Part shown: in pieces, positions 8,337 through 17,912 of the stretch | How the letters are laid out: every line of letters begins with the position of its first letter | Position numbering within the stretch: position 1 is the first letter of the stretch | Source of the DNA: Flavicella sp965243265 | GTDB lineage: Bacteria > Bacteroidota > Bacteroidia > Flavobacteriales > Flavobacteriaceae | Reading direction: 5' to 3' | DNA length: 64,000 nt | NCBI GenBank assembly: GCA_965243265.1 | Contig: CBDEUL010000008.1 | Location: forward strand, 118,786-182,785 | Translations under genes and position numbers: made by a program | Notes under the pieces: generated by a model | What the model was told of the DNA's origin: nothing | Databases searched by the model: none | Seen by the model: the letters and a program-made list of their open reading frames with translations, nothing else

Positions 8337-9284
8337 ATGAAAAAGAAAATTTATATTGTCTTTATACTTTTATTTATTACCAGTAAAACCACCTTTGCCC
8401 ATAAAGATTTTTATAGAACTAAAATTTTTGGAAACGTTACCGTTACTATAAAAACAGGATTCGAATACGAAGAAATAAACAAGTTATACATTTTAGGAAA
8501 ACTTGCTCAAAAACTATCTGAAGAACTTAATTATTCAGAGAATGTTTCTATCTATTGTGACCATCATTATATAAAACAAATTAACAATGATTATTTTATT
8601 TCAACAAAAAACAACAAAGACATTGTTATAAAACAAGTATTTAAAAAACTAGAAATAGAAAAAACACTCAAACTACTTGAATACGCTATTTTAAACACCC
8701 CTAAAGTAACAACATCTCAAAAAGAAATTACTTACAATAAAAACTATCGTAAATGGAAAATAAGCAGTATTGACCAAAAACTTATTGAGGATATTTTAAA
8801 TAAAAAAAACAGCAAAGACCTAAACCAAATTTTAAATACAAAAGTTGACCTCGCCGAAATAAACAAAACAAATTACCCATATGGAATCTATTACTATTGG
8901 CTTTCTAACAAATACTGTTTCTATACCACCGATGTGTTTGGAAATCGTAAAGAATTAATTGTTCTTAACGATCTTTATTTTATAAAAGAATTAGATGCAA
9001 ATTTTTCAATTATTGTTTTTACTCATAGAGACACCTTCCATCATTTATCAAACAACAAAGGAGTTACCGTTTCTAAAAAACAAAAGATTGAAAACCTTCC
9101 AAACCATTTTAAGCCTCTAAAAATTGAAAACATGGGAGGAAATAAAGTTTCACTATATGTCCAAAGTTTTGTTACACAAACAGGAAATCGAGTACCTGAG
9201 AGACACCTTATTTATTTAACTCAGGAAGATTTTTTAATTCAAAATTTAGATTCACTTATAGACCACTATAAACTGACTAACTAA
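8337..9284 (+). CDS. Hypothetical exported protein
   Basis: 315 residues starting with a typical Sec signal peptide (MKKKIYIVFILLFITSKTTFA, predicted cleavage near residue 21). The mature part is rich in Lys, Asn and Ile with no motif I can assign. A YGIYYYWLSNKYCFYT stretch around the middle may be a beta-rich segment. No lipobox. The neighbours (a membrane protein and an RsgA-type GTPase) give no functional clue. Likely periplasmic or surface-associated; function unknown. Confidence 0.65.
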   Translation: MKKKIYIVFILLFITSKTTFAHKDFYRTKIFGNVTVTIKTGFEYEEINKLYILGKLAQKLSEELNYSENVSIYCDHHYIKQINNDYFISTKNNKDIVIKQVFKKLEIEKTLKLLEYAILNTPKVTTSQKEITYNKNYRKWKISSIDQKLIEDILNKKNSKDLNQILNTKVDLAEINKTNYPYGIYYYWLSNKYCFYTTDVFGNRKELIVLNDLYFIKELDANFSIIVFTHRDTFHHLSNNKGVTVSKKQKIENLPNHFKPLKIENMGGNKVSLYVQSFVTQTGNRVPERHLIYLTQEDFLIQNLDSLIDHYKLTN

Positions 9285-9400
9285 AGAACTAAAACAAATC
9301 TCTAATATATTTTAAAACCTATCTGAATTTAGTTTTTTCTTATACCTTTATATCCTGTTTCCTATAACTAAGAACCAAATTCCACAAACAAATAGAAACT

Positions 9401-10471
9401 ATGACTCTTACTGATTTAGGATTTAACAGTCTACTAGAAATGTATCAAAAAGAACAAGATTTAAATTCTTTTGAAATTGCCAGAGTAACTTCCGAACATA
9501 AAGACAGGTATACTGTTAAAACTGTATCTGATGATTTAGAAGCTGAGCTTATTGGAAACTTAAGATTTACAGCTGAATCTAGATATGATTTACCTGCTGT
9601 TGGTGATTGGGTTGCTATTCAGGTATATGATGACCATAAAGCATTGATTCATTCCGTTTACCCAAGAACTTCCATCTTAGAAAGAAAGACTTCTGGAAAA
9701 TCAAGTAAAATTCAAATAATAGCAACAAATATTGATGTTGGACTTATTGTACAATCCATCAACAGAGATTTTAACATCAATCGTATTCAACGTTACCTAA
9801 CCATTTGTAATTCTGCAAAAATTAAACCTATTATTATAATTAGTAAAATTGATTTAATTGATATTACAGAATTAAACACCTTACTAAACCAAATTAAAGA
9901 ACGCATTAAAGAGGTTCCAATAATTACAATGAGTAATCATTCTTTAGAAGGAATCGAAAACATAAAAAGCAAACTCATAAAAGGTAAAACTTACTGTTTA
10001 CTTGGTTCATCGGGTGTAGGAAAATCTACATTGATAAATAACCTAATTGGTAACAATATTATGAATACTGGAAGTATTAGCGAAAGTATTGATAGAGGAA
10101 AACACATTACTACACACAGAGAATTGATTGTTTCAGAAAATGGAATTTTAATTGACAACCCTGGAATGAGAGAAATTGGAATTACCGATACCTCTGAAGG
10201 TCTTGAAATAACTTTTGATGAAATTACCAATTTATCTCACAACTGTAAATTCAACGATTGTTCTCACACAAACGAAAAAGGTTGTGCTATTTTAAAAGCT
10301 CTAGAAAACGGTGAATTAGATGATGCTTCTTATTCCAATTTTCAAAAAATGGAACGTGAAAAAGCTTTTTTTAATTCAAGTCTAGAGGAAAGAAAAAAGA
10401 AAGACAAAGGTTTAGGAAAGCTAATTAAAAACGTTGTAAAGCAAAAAAAAAAAAAACAGGTACTAAATTAG
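9401..10471 (+). CDS. rsgA: RsgA-type circularly permuted GTPase (ribosome small-subunit maturation)
   Basis: 356 residues. N-terminal OB-fold region (~30-110), then GTPase motifs in permuted order: IISKIDLID (G4), GSSGVGKSTLINNLIG (G1), IDNPGMREIG (G3). Next comes the zinc knuckle CKFNDCSHTNEKGCAI. RsgA helps late 30S assembly and dissociates under GTP hydrolysis. It is longer than the usual ~310-residue flavobacterial RsgA, with a Lys-rich tail, so it may be a second paralogue. The tail is encoded partly by a run of 14 A (10443-10456), a slippage-prone site. A shared terminator follows. Confidence 0.85.
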   Translation: MTLTDLGFNSLLEMYQKEQDLNSFEIARVTSEHKDRYTVKTVSDDLEAELIGNLRFTAESRYDLPAVGDWVAIQVYDDHKALIHSVYPRTSILERKTSGKSSKIQIIATNIDVGLIVQSINRDFNINRIQRYLTICNSAKIKPIIIISKIDLIDITELNTLLNQIKERIKEVPIITMSNHSLEGIENIKSKLIKGKTYCLLGSSGVGKSTLINNLIGNNIMNTGSISESIDRGKHITTHRELIVSENGILIDNPGMREIGITDTSEGLEITFDEITNLSHNCKFNDCSHTNEKGCAILKALENGELDDASYSNFQKMEREKAFFNSSLEERKKKDKGLGKLIKNVVKQKKKKQVLN

Positions 10472-10510
10472 AGTTCCTCTATACCTCAATATCTCTACTT
10501 ACTTTAATAC

Positions 10511-10542
10511 AAAACCCTAATAAATTAAATTATTAGGGTTTT
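10511..10542. terminator. Bidirectional terminator
   Basis: Perfect 13-bp arms AAAACCCTAATAA and TTATTAGGGTTTT with a 6-base loop between the convergent rsgA-like and metH genes. Confidence 0.9.
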
Positions 10543-10566
10543 ATTTACTTATAAAAGAGCTATAGC

Positions 10567-13254
10567 TTACTCATTTAAATTAGGTGCTAACCAACGCTCC
10601 ATAACTTCATTTGTATATCCTCTACGTTGTGCAAAATTATGTACTTGCTCTTTTGTTATTTTCCCTACCCCAAAATATCTTGACTCTGGATGTGAAAAAT
10701 ACAATCCCGAAACAGCAGCCGTTGGCCACATAGCCAAACTATCTGTTAACTTTACACCTATATTTTCTTCTACATTTAACAAACGCCAAAGTGTGTATTT
10801 TTCTGTATGATCTGGACAAGCTGGATACCCTGGTGCTGGACGAATTCCTTGATATTCTTCTCGTATCAAATCTTCATTCGTTAAGTTCTCTGTACTAGCA
10901 TATCCCCAAAACTCTTTACGAACTTTATCATGTAAATACTCTGCAAAAGCCTCCGCAAAACGATCCCCTAAAGCTTTTACCATAATACTATTGTAATCAT
11001 CTAGGTTTTCTTTGTACTTATCCGCAATTTCTTCAACCCCAAATCCTGTGGTTACACAGAATCCTCCTATGTAATCTTCCAATCCTGTTTCTCTAGGAGC
11101 TACAAAATCTGCCAATGCTATATTTGGTTTTCCTGCTCCTTTTTTAGATTGTTGACGTAACGTTAAAATTGTTTCTAAAACATCACTTCTCGTTTCGTCT
11201 GTATACACTGCTATATCATCTGAATTTTCAATAGTATTGGCAGGAAACAAACCATACACAGCTTTTGCTGTAAACCATTTTTCATCCAAAATTCTATGCA
11301 ACATTTCTGTAGCATCTTTAAACAACTCTGTAGCCTGAGTTCCCACTACTTCGTCTTCTAAAATTGCTGGGTATTTACCATGCAACTCCCATGATTGAAA
11401 AAATGGTGTCCAATCTAAATAAGGTACCAAATCATTAAAATCAATTTCATCAATTACATGAACACCTAGTTTTTTAGGCTTGTAAACATCTTCTGCTTTC
11501 CAGTCTATTTTAAATTTATTAGTTCTAGCCTCTTCTAATGGGAGATATACTTTTTTACGCGCACGGTTTAAATACCCTTCACGTAATTTATCGTATTCTG
11601 TATAAGTATTATCTAAAAAATCCTGTCTAGTATCATCGCTAATCAATGTACTTACTACAGGTACTGAACGTGATGCATCCAATACATGAATAACTCCATG
11701 ATCGTATTCTTGTGCTATTTTTACAGCCGTATGTGCTCTAGATGTTGTAGCTCCTCCAATTAACAATGGAATATTAAATTCTAATCGCTTCATTTCTTTA
11801 GCAATATGTACCATTTCATCTAAAGAAGGGGTGATTAAACCACTCAATCCTATTACATCTACCTTCTGATTTTTAGCTTCTTCTAATATTTTTTCTGGAG
11901 GTACCATCACTCCCAAATCAACGATTTCATAATTATTACAAGCCAATACTACTCCTACTATATTTTTACCTATATCGTGTACATCTCCTTTTACAGTAGC
12001 TAATAATACTTTCCCCTGTGCTTTTGAATTTTCATCTTTTTCTGCTTCAATAAAAGGCATTAAATGGGCAACTGCTTTTTTCATTACACGTGCCGATTTT
12101 ACTACTTGTGGCAAAAACATTTTTCCTTCTCCAAACAAATCTCCAACAACTCCCATTCCAATCATCAAATGCCCCTCTATTACCTCTAGCGGTCTCTCTA
12201 CAGACAAACGTGCTTCTTCTACATCCTCTACAATAAAAGTATCCAATCCCTTTACTAAAGAATGTGTAATCCTATCTTGTAAAGCCCCTTCTCTCCATTC
12301 TAAATTTTGTACTTGTACTTTTCCTGATCCTTTTACAGACTCGGCAAAATCCAATAACCTTTCAGTAGCATCATCACGCCTATCTAATATAACATCTTCT
12401 ACATGTTCTAATAGATCTTTAGGAATATCATCGTACACTTCCAACATTGCTGGATTTACAATTCCCATGTTCATTCCTTTTTGAATGGCATGGTATAAAA
12501 ACACTGAGTGCATTGCTTCACGTACTACGTTGTTTCCACGAAATGAAAACGACACATTACTTACTCCCCCACTAACACTTGCATTCAATAAATTAGTACG
12601 TACCCAATGTGTAGCCTCTATAAAGTCTATGGCATTTTTTCTATGCTCTTCCATCCCTGTTGCTACAGGAAATATATTTAAATCAAAAATGATATCTTCT
12701 GAAGGAAACCCTAATTCGTCCACCATGATATCATACGAACGTTTTGCTATTTCACAACGTCGTTCATAATTATCTGCCTGTCCTACTTCATCAAAAGCCA
12801 TAACAATAACAGCCGCTCCATAACGTTTTAACAATTTTACATGTTTACGAAAAACCTCTTCTCCTTCTTTTAAAGATATTGAATTGACAACACATTTTCC
12901 TTGAACAACCTGCAACCCAGCTTCAATGATATCCCACTTAGAACTATCAATCATAATAGGAACACGAGAAATATCAGGCTCAGCCATAATTAAATGTAAA
13001 AAACGCACCATGGCTTCTTTTCCATCAATCATTCCATCATCCATATTAATATCGATGATTTGTGCTCCACCATCTACTTGGTCTCTTGCAATTGCCAACG
13101 CTTCATCGTATTGTTCTTCTTTTATAAGGCGTAAGAACTTACGAGATCCTGCTACATTTGTTCTTTCTCCAACATTTATAAAATTCATATCTGGACTTAA
13201 AACCAAAGGTTCTAATCCTGATAATTTCATATATTTTGTTTGTTTGATACTCAT
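10567..13254 (-). CDS. metH: Cobalamin-dependent methionine synthase, pterin/B12/activation part
   Basis: 895 residues carrying three of the four MetH modules: pterin-binding barrel (~20-290, NVGERTNVAGSRKF, DINMDDGM), cap and B12-binding domains (~300-545, with DVHDIGKNIVG at ~424-434 containing the cobalt-ligand His), and the SAM-dependent reactivation domain (~560-890, RPAPGYPACPDHTEK). The homocysteine-binding module is encoded separately just upstream (13312-14307). Together they transfer the methyl group from methyl-THF to homocysteine. The split form is common in Flavobacteriia. No cobalamin riboswitch was recognised upstream. Confidence 0.95.
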   Translation of the reverse strand: MSIKQTKYMKLSGLEPLVLSPDMNFINVGERTNVAGSRKFLRLIKEEQYDEALAIARDQVDGGAQIIDINMDDGMIDGKEAMVRFLHLIMAEPDISRVPIMIDSSKWDIIEAGLQVVQGKCVVNSISLKEGEEVFRKHVKLLKRYGAAVIVMAFDEVGQADNYERRCEIAKRSYDIMVDELGFPSEDIIFDLNIFPVATGMEEHRKNAIDFIEATHWVRTNLLNASVSGGVSNVSFSFRGNNVVREAMHSVFLYHAIQKGMNMGIVNPAMLEVYDDIPKDLLEHVEDVILDRRDDATERLLDFAESVKGSGKVQVQNLEWREGALQDRITHSLVKGLDTFIVEDVEEARLSVERPLEVIEGHLMIGMGVVGDLFGEGKMFLPQVVKSARVMKKAVAHLMPFIEAEKDENSKAQGKVLLATVKGDVHDIGKNIVGVVLACNNYEIVDLGVMVPPEKILEEAKNQKVDVIGLSGLITPSLDEMVHIAKEMKRLEFNIPLLIGGATTSRAHTAVKIAQEYDHGVIHVLDASRSVPVVSTLISDDTRQDFLDNTYTEYDKLREGYLNRARKKVYLPLEEARTNKFKIDWKAEDVYKPKKLGVHVIDEIDFNDLVPYLDWTPFFQSWELHGKYPAILEDEVVGTQATELFKDATEMLHRILDEKWFTAKAVYGLFPANTIENSDDIAVYTDETRSDVLETILTLRQQSKKGAGKPNIALADFVAPRETGLEDYIGGFCVTTGFGVEEIADKYKENLDDYNSIMVKALGDRFAEAFAEYLHDKVRKEFWGYASTENLTNEDLIREEYQGIRPAPGYPACPDHTEKYTLWRLLNVEENIGVKLTDSLAMWPTAAVSGLYFSHPESRYFGVGKITKEQVHNFAQRRGYTNEVMERWLAPNLNE

Positions 13255-13311
13255 TGCTGTATTGTTGAGTTGTCTTTTCTTTTTTGTAAAGTCTATTTCT
13301 AAAACAATTGT

Positions 13312-14307
13312 TTAAGATGCAATTGTTCTTGGCTTGTAATTTGCTACCATCTCTGCTATAGCCTTAATATGTCCTGGAGTTGTTCCACAACAACCTCCTA
13401 CAATATTTACCAAGTTTTTATCCATATACTCTTTTATCTGTGCTGCCATTTCTTCTGGACTTTCATCATATTCTCCAAAAGCATTTGGCAATCCTGCATT
13501 TGGATGTGCTGAGACTCCAAATTCTGTATTGTTAGAAATAGCTTCTAAGTGTGGTACCAGAGCATTGGCTCCTAATGCACAGTTTAAACCTACTGTTAAC
13601 AAAGGAACGTGCGAAACAGATATTAAAAATGCCTGTGCTGTTTGCCCTGAAAGAGTCCTTCCACTAGCATCTGTAATTGTTCCACTTAACAATACTGGAA
13701 TATCAATTCCTCTTTCGTCTTTTACTTCTTCAATAGCAAACAATGCCGCTTTGGCATTTAATGTATCAAAAACAGTTTCTACCAATAAAATATCAGACCC
13801 TCCATCTAACAATGCCTCCGCCTGCTGCTTGTACGCAATACGCAATTCATCAAAAGTTATGGCCCTATACCCTGGATCATTTACATCTGGAGACATAGAT
13901 CCTGTTTTATTAGTAGGTCCTATTGATCCTGCTACAAAACGAGGTTTGTCTGGATTTGCCGTTGTAAACTCATCTGCTACTTCTTTGGCTATTTTTGCTG
14001 ATTCAAAATTTAACTGGTAAACATAGTCTTCCATTTCATAATCTGCCATAGCAATAGTTGTACTAGAGAACGTATTGGTTTCTACAATATCTGCTCCTGC
14101 AGCAAAATATTTACGATGTACTTCTTTAATTGCCTCTGGCTGGGTTATTGAAAGCATATCATTATTCCCCTTTACAGAAAGTTTCCAATCTTTAAATTGT
14201 TCACCTCTAAAATCTTCTTCTGTAAACTTATAAGCTTGTAACATAGTTCCCATTGCTCCATCTAGCACAAGAACTCTGTCTTTTAATATTTCTCTAATAT
14301 TTGCCAT
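13312..14307 (-). CDS. metH: Methionine synthase homocysteine-binding subunit (MetH N-terminal module)
   Basis: 331 residues matching the homocysteine S-methyltransferase barrel. It starts with ILKDRVLVLDGAMGTMLQ, carries VGLNCALGA with one zinc-ligand Cys, and ends with GGCCGTTPGHIKAIAE with the paired Cys ligands. It is the N-terminal quarter of a standard ~1230-residue MetH, here a separate gene 57 bases upstream of the rest and clearly co-transcribed. It could in principle act with betaine or SMM alone, but context argues for a MetH subunit. A TATCTTTG -7 element lies upstream at 14420-14427. Confidence 0.92.
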   Translation of the reverse strand: MANIREILKDRVLVLDGAMGTMLQAYKFTEEDFRGEQFKDWKLSVKGNNDMLSITQPEAIKEVHRKYFAAGADIVETNTFSSTTIAMADYEMEDYVYQLNFESAKIAKEVADEFTTANPDKPRFVAGSIGPTNKTGSMSPDVNDPGYRAITFDELRIAYKQQAEALLDGGSDILLVETVFDTLNAKAALFAIEEVKDERGIDIPVLLSGTITDASGRTLSGQTAQAFLISVSHVPLLTVGLNCALGANALVPHLEAISNNTEFGVSAHPNAGLPNAFGEYDESPEEMAAQIKEYMDKNLVNIVGGCCGTTPGHIKAIAEMVANYKPRTIAS

Positions 14308-14419
14308 TTCATTATTTTTTAGATGTTCTTGAATTAGCCTTTAAGTCGATATTTTAAAGACTCCTTTCTATAGAAACATTTCTTAAAAATACAACTCCTT
14401 TTCTTTGCATTCAAGGCTG

Positions 14420-14427
14420 CAAAGATA
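14420..14427 (-). promoter_or_regulatory. -7 element of the metH operon promoter
   Basis: TATCTTTG on the minus strand, about 113 bases before the ATG of the first metH gene. The leader between them shows no riboswitch I recognise. Confidence 0.5.
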
Positions 14428-14479
14428 CTATATTATGAAATAAGAAACAGCTGTTATATAAAAGTTACATCTCGTTATT

Positions 14480-15463
14480 TTAATCTTTTTTACCTAATAT
14501 TTGATCTAAAACCCAAGAGGTATGCATTGCTGTTTTTCCTGTTGATGGATGCTCACTTATTCTAGCTAAGTGATTGCTCATATTTTGGACATGATACTGT
14601 TGAATGTGCTTTGGATTTTCTATAAAAAACTCTTCAATTTCACATCCTTCTTTATACAATACAATACTCTCATCCTTAAACACTGAAAATACAATTTTCC
14701 CTTTACTTCCATAGATAGTTACAACATCTTCTCTCTCATTAGCTCCAAAATTCCAAAACCCTGAACCCGTAATACCTGATGCATGCAACCAATTTCCTGT
14801 TACTGCATCTTTTGCTGAATATAAACCTTGTTGATTTACGGCAACTCCGTTTGCCTTTTCAATATTCCCTAACAAATACACAAACAAATCAATTCCATGA
14901 CTTGCCAAATCATCAAAATAACCTCCATAAGCTATCTTTTTATCCGTTCTCCAATTATAAGCTTTGGACATATCTATAGAACTTGCTGTTCTTGTATAAG
15001 ACCAGTGAATATTTCTTACCTCTCCAATTTCCAGTTTTTCTAACCATTCTTTTATTTTTTGAAACCGAGGTAGAGACCTTCTATAATAAGCAACAAACAG
15101 AGGAATGTTCTTTTTTCTAAATATTGATTCTATTTGAACACACTCTTTATAATTCAGAGCCATTGGTTTTTCTATACAGCATGGCTTCCCTACTTCTGCA
15201 ACCTTTAAGGCATAATAAGCATGACTGTCTGGTGGCGTTGCAATATACACTACATTAACTTCTGGATCGTTTATCAACTCATCTGCATTGTCATAGTATT
15301 TTGGTACTGCATGTCTCAAGGCATAGTTTTTTGCTTTTTCCAAATCCCTTCTCATAACAGCATATAGCTCAAAATCACTCACCAAACTATAAGCTGGTCC
15401 ACTTTTAACTTCGGTTACATTTCCACAGCCTATAACACCCCATTTGTATTTTTTATTTCCCAT
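14480..15463 (-). CDS. Gfo/Idh/MocA-family NAD(P)-dependent oxidoreductase
   Basis: 327 residues. Rossmann start GVIGCGNVTEVKSGPAY (~9-25), the family EKP motif in GKPCCIEKPMALN (~92-104), and a C-terminal dimerisation domain. Family members oxidise or reduce sugars, inositols and related polyols. The exact substrate cannot be told, and the neighbours do not form a sugar pathway. It is monocistronic: a terminator separates it from the lipoprotein gene upstream. No signal peptide; cytoplasmic. Confidence 0.85.
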   Translation of the reverse strand: MGNKKYKWGVIGCGNVTEVKSGPAYSLVSDFELYAVMRRDLEKAKNYALRHAVPKYYDNADELINDPEVNVVYIATPPDSHAYYALKVAEVGKPCCIEKPMALNYKECVQIESIFRKKNIPLFVAYYRRSLPRFQKIKEWLEKLEIGEVRNIHWSYTRTASSIDMSKAYNWRTDKKIAYGGYFDDLASHGIDLFVYLLGNIEKANGVAVNQQGLYSAKDAVTGNWLHASGITGSGFWNFGANEREDVVTIYGSKGKIVFSVFKDESIVLYKEGCEIEEFFIENPKHIQQYHVQNMSNHLARISEHPSTGKTAMHTSWVLDQILGKKD

Positions 15464-15491
15464 ATTACTTTTATAAAAAATTCCATAAAAA

Positions 15492-15515
15492 AAGCACCTT
15501 AAATTTAAGGTGCTT
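15492..15515 (-). terminator. Terminator of the lipoprotein gene
   Basis: Perfect palindrome of AAGCACCTTAAA and its complement, followed on the minus strand by a run of T (the A-run at 15487-15493). Confidence 0.8.
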
Positions 15516-15549
15516 CTGTAATATATATTCCTATATAATCTTTTATTTT

Positions 15550-16323
15550 CTATTCTTCTTGATTTTCCAAAGCTTCCATTCGAGCTATTCTTCCTTCTAA
15601 CTTAGCTTTCTCTTCTTCTTTCTTTGTCTTATATTTTTCTAATTTCTCTATTTCTTCTACATGCTTAAGGCGAGTCCTTTTTAAAGTTTCTTGTTCAATT
15701 AAAAAATTCCTTATCTTATTTTCGTTAATCTTACTCTTAATCAATTCTTTTGCTATCAAACCAGCAACCTCCTCATATCTTACATCAATCTTTTCTATTT
15801 TTGATTCTTGCTTTTCAATTTTTCCAGTAGTCCTTCTTATCCTTTTCTCTACAAGAAACAACTTCTCTTTTGCTAAACCTATTTGAATACTATTTGATGA
15901 ATATGTATTTAAAACAATTGGCGTAGCACTATCCTCTATTACTAAACTACCTGATTCGTCGACAGAAACTCCTGATTCATAAAAATTAATTGTGTTATCA
16001 TCAACTTTTACAAAGGCATATGTAAACCCTTTTATAGAAAAGACATACTCTGTATCTGTACTCAACAAAACATTTTGCTTGTGCGAATCATATCGTACTG
16101 CAAAATCTGTTTTAGCAACCGTATTTGAACTAGGTCTTTTTTCTAAAACAATATTATCTACCGTAAAAGTAGTTTTAACGTAAGTATTTTCTCCAAAATC
16201 ATCACTATCCCACTCTCCTTCAATCCAAGATGGATTTTCAAATACAGTTTCTCCTACTCCTTCATTTTCATTACACGATACCAAAAGCAAGATTAGACTT
16301 GCAAAAAATATTATTTTTTTCAT
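15550..16323 (-). CDS. Putative lipoprotein with charged coiled-coil C-terminus
   Basis: 257 residues. The signal peptide MKKIIFFASLILLLVSC has a lipobox ending at Cys17. Residues ~25-150 look beta-rich and could be a small barrel or lipocalin-like domain, but no family is recognised. Residues ~160-257 are a long charged helix (KEKLFLVEKRIRRTTGKIEK, later EEEKAKLEGRIARMEAL), probably a coiled coil. Probably anchored in the outer membrane facing the periplasm. It stands alone between terminators. Confidence 0.7.
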   Translation of the reverse strand: MKKIIFFASLILLLVSCNENEGVGETVFENPSWIEGEWDSDDFGENTYVKTTFTVDNIVLEKRPSSNTVAKTDFAVRYDSHKQNVLLSTDTEYVFSIKGFTYAFVKVDDNTINFYESGVSVDESGSLVIEDSATPIVLNTYSSNSIQIGLAKEKLFLVEKRIRRTTGKIEKQESKIEKIDVRYEEVAGLIAKELIKSKINENKIRNFLIEQETLKRTRLKHVEEIEKLEKYKTKKEEEKAKLEGRIARMEALENQEE

Positions 16324-16395
16324 TATTAATTAAGTTAAGTTAAATGTGAATGCAATATAACATTTTTTTAGCTGTCATTAATATATTTTAACACA

Positions 16396-16428
16396 AAAAA
16401 GCTCTAACATAATATGTTAGAGCTTTTT
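16396..16428 (-). terminator. Terminator of the sulfate assimilation operon
   Basis: Arms AAAAAGCTCTAACAT and ATGTTAGAGCTTTTT with a 3-base loop, just beyond the ferredoxin stop. Confidence 0.85.
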
Positions 16429-16450
16429 ATAAAGTATTTTTCAATAAAAA

Positions 16451-16777
16451 CTAGACTTCACTTTCTGGAGCTAATTCAATTTCTAAACCGTCCATTTCTG
16501 GAGTAATATGTAATTGACATCCCAAACGGCTATTGTCTTCAACATAAAATGCTTGATCTAACATATCCTCTTCTGCATCTCCTTTTTCTGGCAATTCATG
16601 ATCAGAATTCACATAGCATTGACAAGAAGCACACATTGCCATTCCTCCACAAGTTCCTTCAACAGGCAACTCATAAGCTTTACACAATTCCATGATATTC
16701 ATCCCCATATCTGTAGGGGCATCTAATTCATGAACCACTCCTTCTCTGTCTGTAATTTTTACTTTAATATCTGACAT
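16451..16777 (-). CDS. [2Fe-2S] ferredoxin, adrenodoxin type
   Basis: 108 residues. Cluster ligands C43, C49, C52 and C87 in the pattern C-x5-C-x2-C...C (CGGMAMCASC, later RLGCQLH). It is the last gene of the cys operon, 6 bases after the ferredoxin reductase. It most likely carries electrons from that reductase to the siroheme sulfite reductase encoded upstream in the same operon; that pairing is inferred from co-location. Acidic surface, cytoplasmic. Confidence 0.9.
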   Translation of the reverse strand: MSDIKVKITDREGVVHELDAPTDMGMNIMELCKAYELPVEGTCGGMAMCASCQCYVNSDHELPEKGDAEEDMLDQAFYVEDNSRLGCQLHITPEMDGLEIELAPESEV

Positions 16778-16783
16778 CTCTAA

Positions 16784-17839
16784 TTAGTCTATTGTTTTAA
16801 CAACTGCTTTTTTAGCTTCTTTTTTCTCTCCATCAAATCCTGTAACTCCGTTTACTGTAGTATACTTCATCACATATCTTTTTCCTGGATTGATAATATT
16901 GTATGCAAATTGTACTGCAATAGTAGCTTCATGGAAACCACTTAAAATCAACTTTAATTTACCTGGATACGTATTTACATCTCCTATTGCAAAGATTCCT
17001 GGAATGTTAGTACCATAATCTAACGCGTTATTTACAACAATCGCATTCTTTTCAATTTCTAATCCCCAATCAGCAATAGGTCCTAATTTAGGTGATAATC
17101 CAAATAAAGGGATAAAGTGATCACATTCTTTTATGATATCTCCATCTGCTTTATGCTTAATCTTCACAGCTTCGACCTTTCCATCTCCGTGAATTTCTTT
17201 TACTTCTGCATCTGTAATCAAATTGATCTTTCCTTCTTTTGCCAATTCAGCAACTTTTTCTACTGAATCTAATGCTCCACGGAAATCTTTTCTTCTGTGT
17301 ACTAAAGAAACTTCGTCTGCTACATCTGCTAAAAAGATAGACCAGTCTAATGCTGAATCTCCTCCTCCTGAAATCACAACACGTTTTCCTCTGTAAATTT
17401 CTGGATCTTTGATAATATACTCAACTCCTTTATCTTCAAAGTCTACAATTTCTTTAATAGGTGGTTTACGTGGCTCAAAAGACCCTAATCCTCCTGCTAT
17501 AAATACAGTTGGTGCATTGTGTTTTGTTCCTTTATTTGTTGTTACCACGAAAGTTCCATCGTCTAACTTTTCAATTGTATCTGCTCTTTCTCCTAAAGTA
17601 TATGTAGGTTCAAAAGGTGCAATTTGATCTGCCAAATTTTTAATCAAATCTCCTGCTAAAATTTCTGGATAAGCTGGGATATCATAAATAGGCTTCTTTG
17701 GATAAATTTCTGCACATTGACCTCCTGGTTCTGCCAAAGCGTCAATTAAGTGACAACGTAATTTTAATAATCCCGCTTCAAATACGGCAAACATTCCTAC
17801 TGGTCCGGCTCCAATTATTAATATATCTGTTTTAATCAT
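16784..17839 (-). CDS. Ferredoxin--NADP(+) reductase, thioredoxin-reductase-like (YumC type)
   Basis: 351 residues with two dinucleotide-binding motifs: FAD motif GAGPVGMFAVFEAG (~10-23) and NADP motif ISGGGDSALDWSIF (~150-165). The C-terminal GDVNTYPGKLKLILSGFHEA is typical. No CxxC redox pair, which separates it from true thioredoxin reductases. It reduces ferredoxin with NADPH. Placed directly before the [2Fe-2S] ferredoxin and after siroheme synthesis genes, it supplies the six electrons needed for sulfite reduction. Confidence 0.9.
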   Translation of the reverse strand: MIKTDILIIGAGPVGMFAVFEAGLLKLRCHLIDALAEPGGQCAEIYPKKPIYDIPAYPEILAGDLIKNLADQIAPFEPTYTLGERADTIEKLDDGTFVVTTNKGTKHNAPTVFIAGGLGSFEPRKPPIKEIVDFEDKGVEYIIKDPEIYRGKRVVISGGGDSALDWSIFLADVADEVSLVHRRKDFRGALDSVEKVAELAKEGKINLITDAEVKEIHGDGKVEAVKIKHKADGDIIKECDHFIPLFGLSPKLGPIADWGLEIEKNAIVVNNALDYGTNIPGIFAIGDVNTYPGKLKLILSGFHEATIAVQFAYNIINPGKRYVMKYTTVNGVTGFDGEKKEAKKAVVKTID

Positions 17840-17912
17840 CGTGTAACTCTTTTATTTATTTTGGTTTTGCAAAAATCGTAATAAAATACTATTTCGCCTT
17901 ATTTTAATTCAA

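Noticed and set aside
13529..14020. 163-codon open frame on the plus strand inside the first metH gene
   Set aside because: Antisense to a secure homocysteine-binding domain; no family resemblance.
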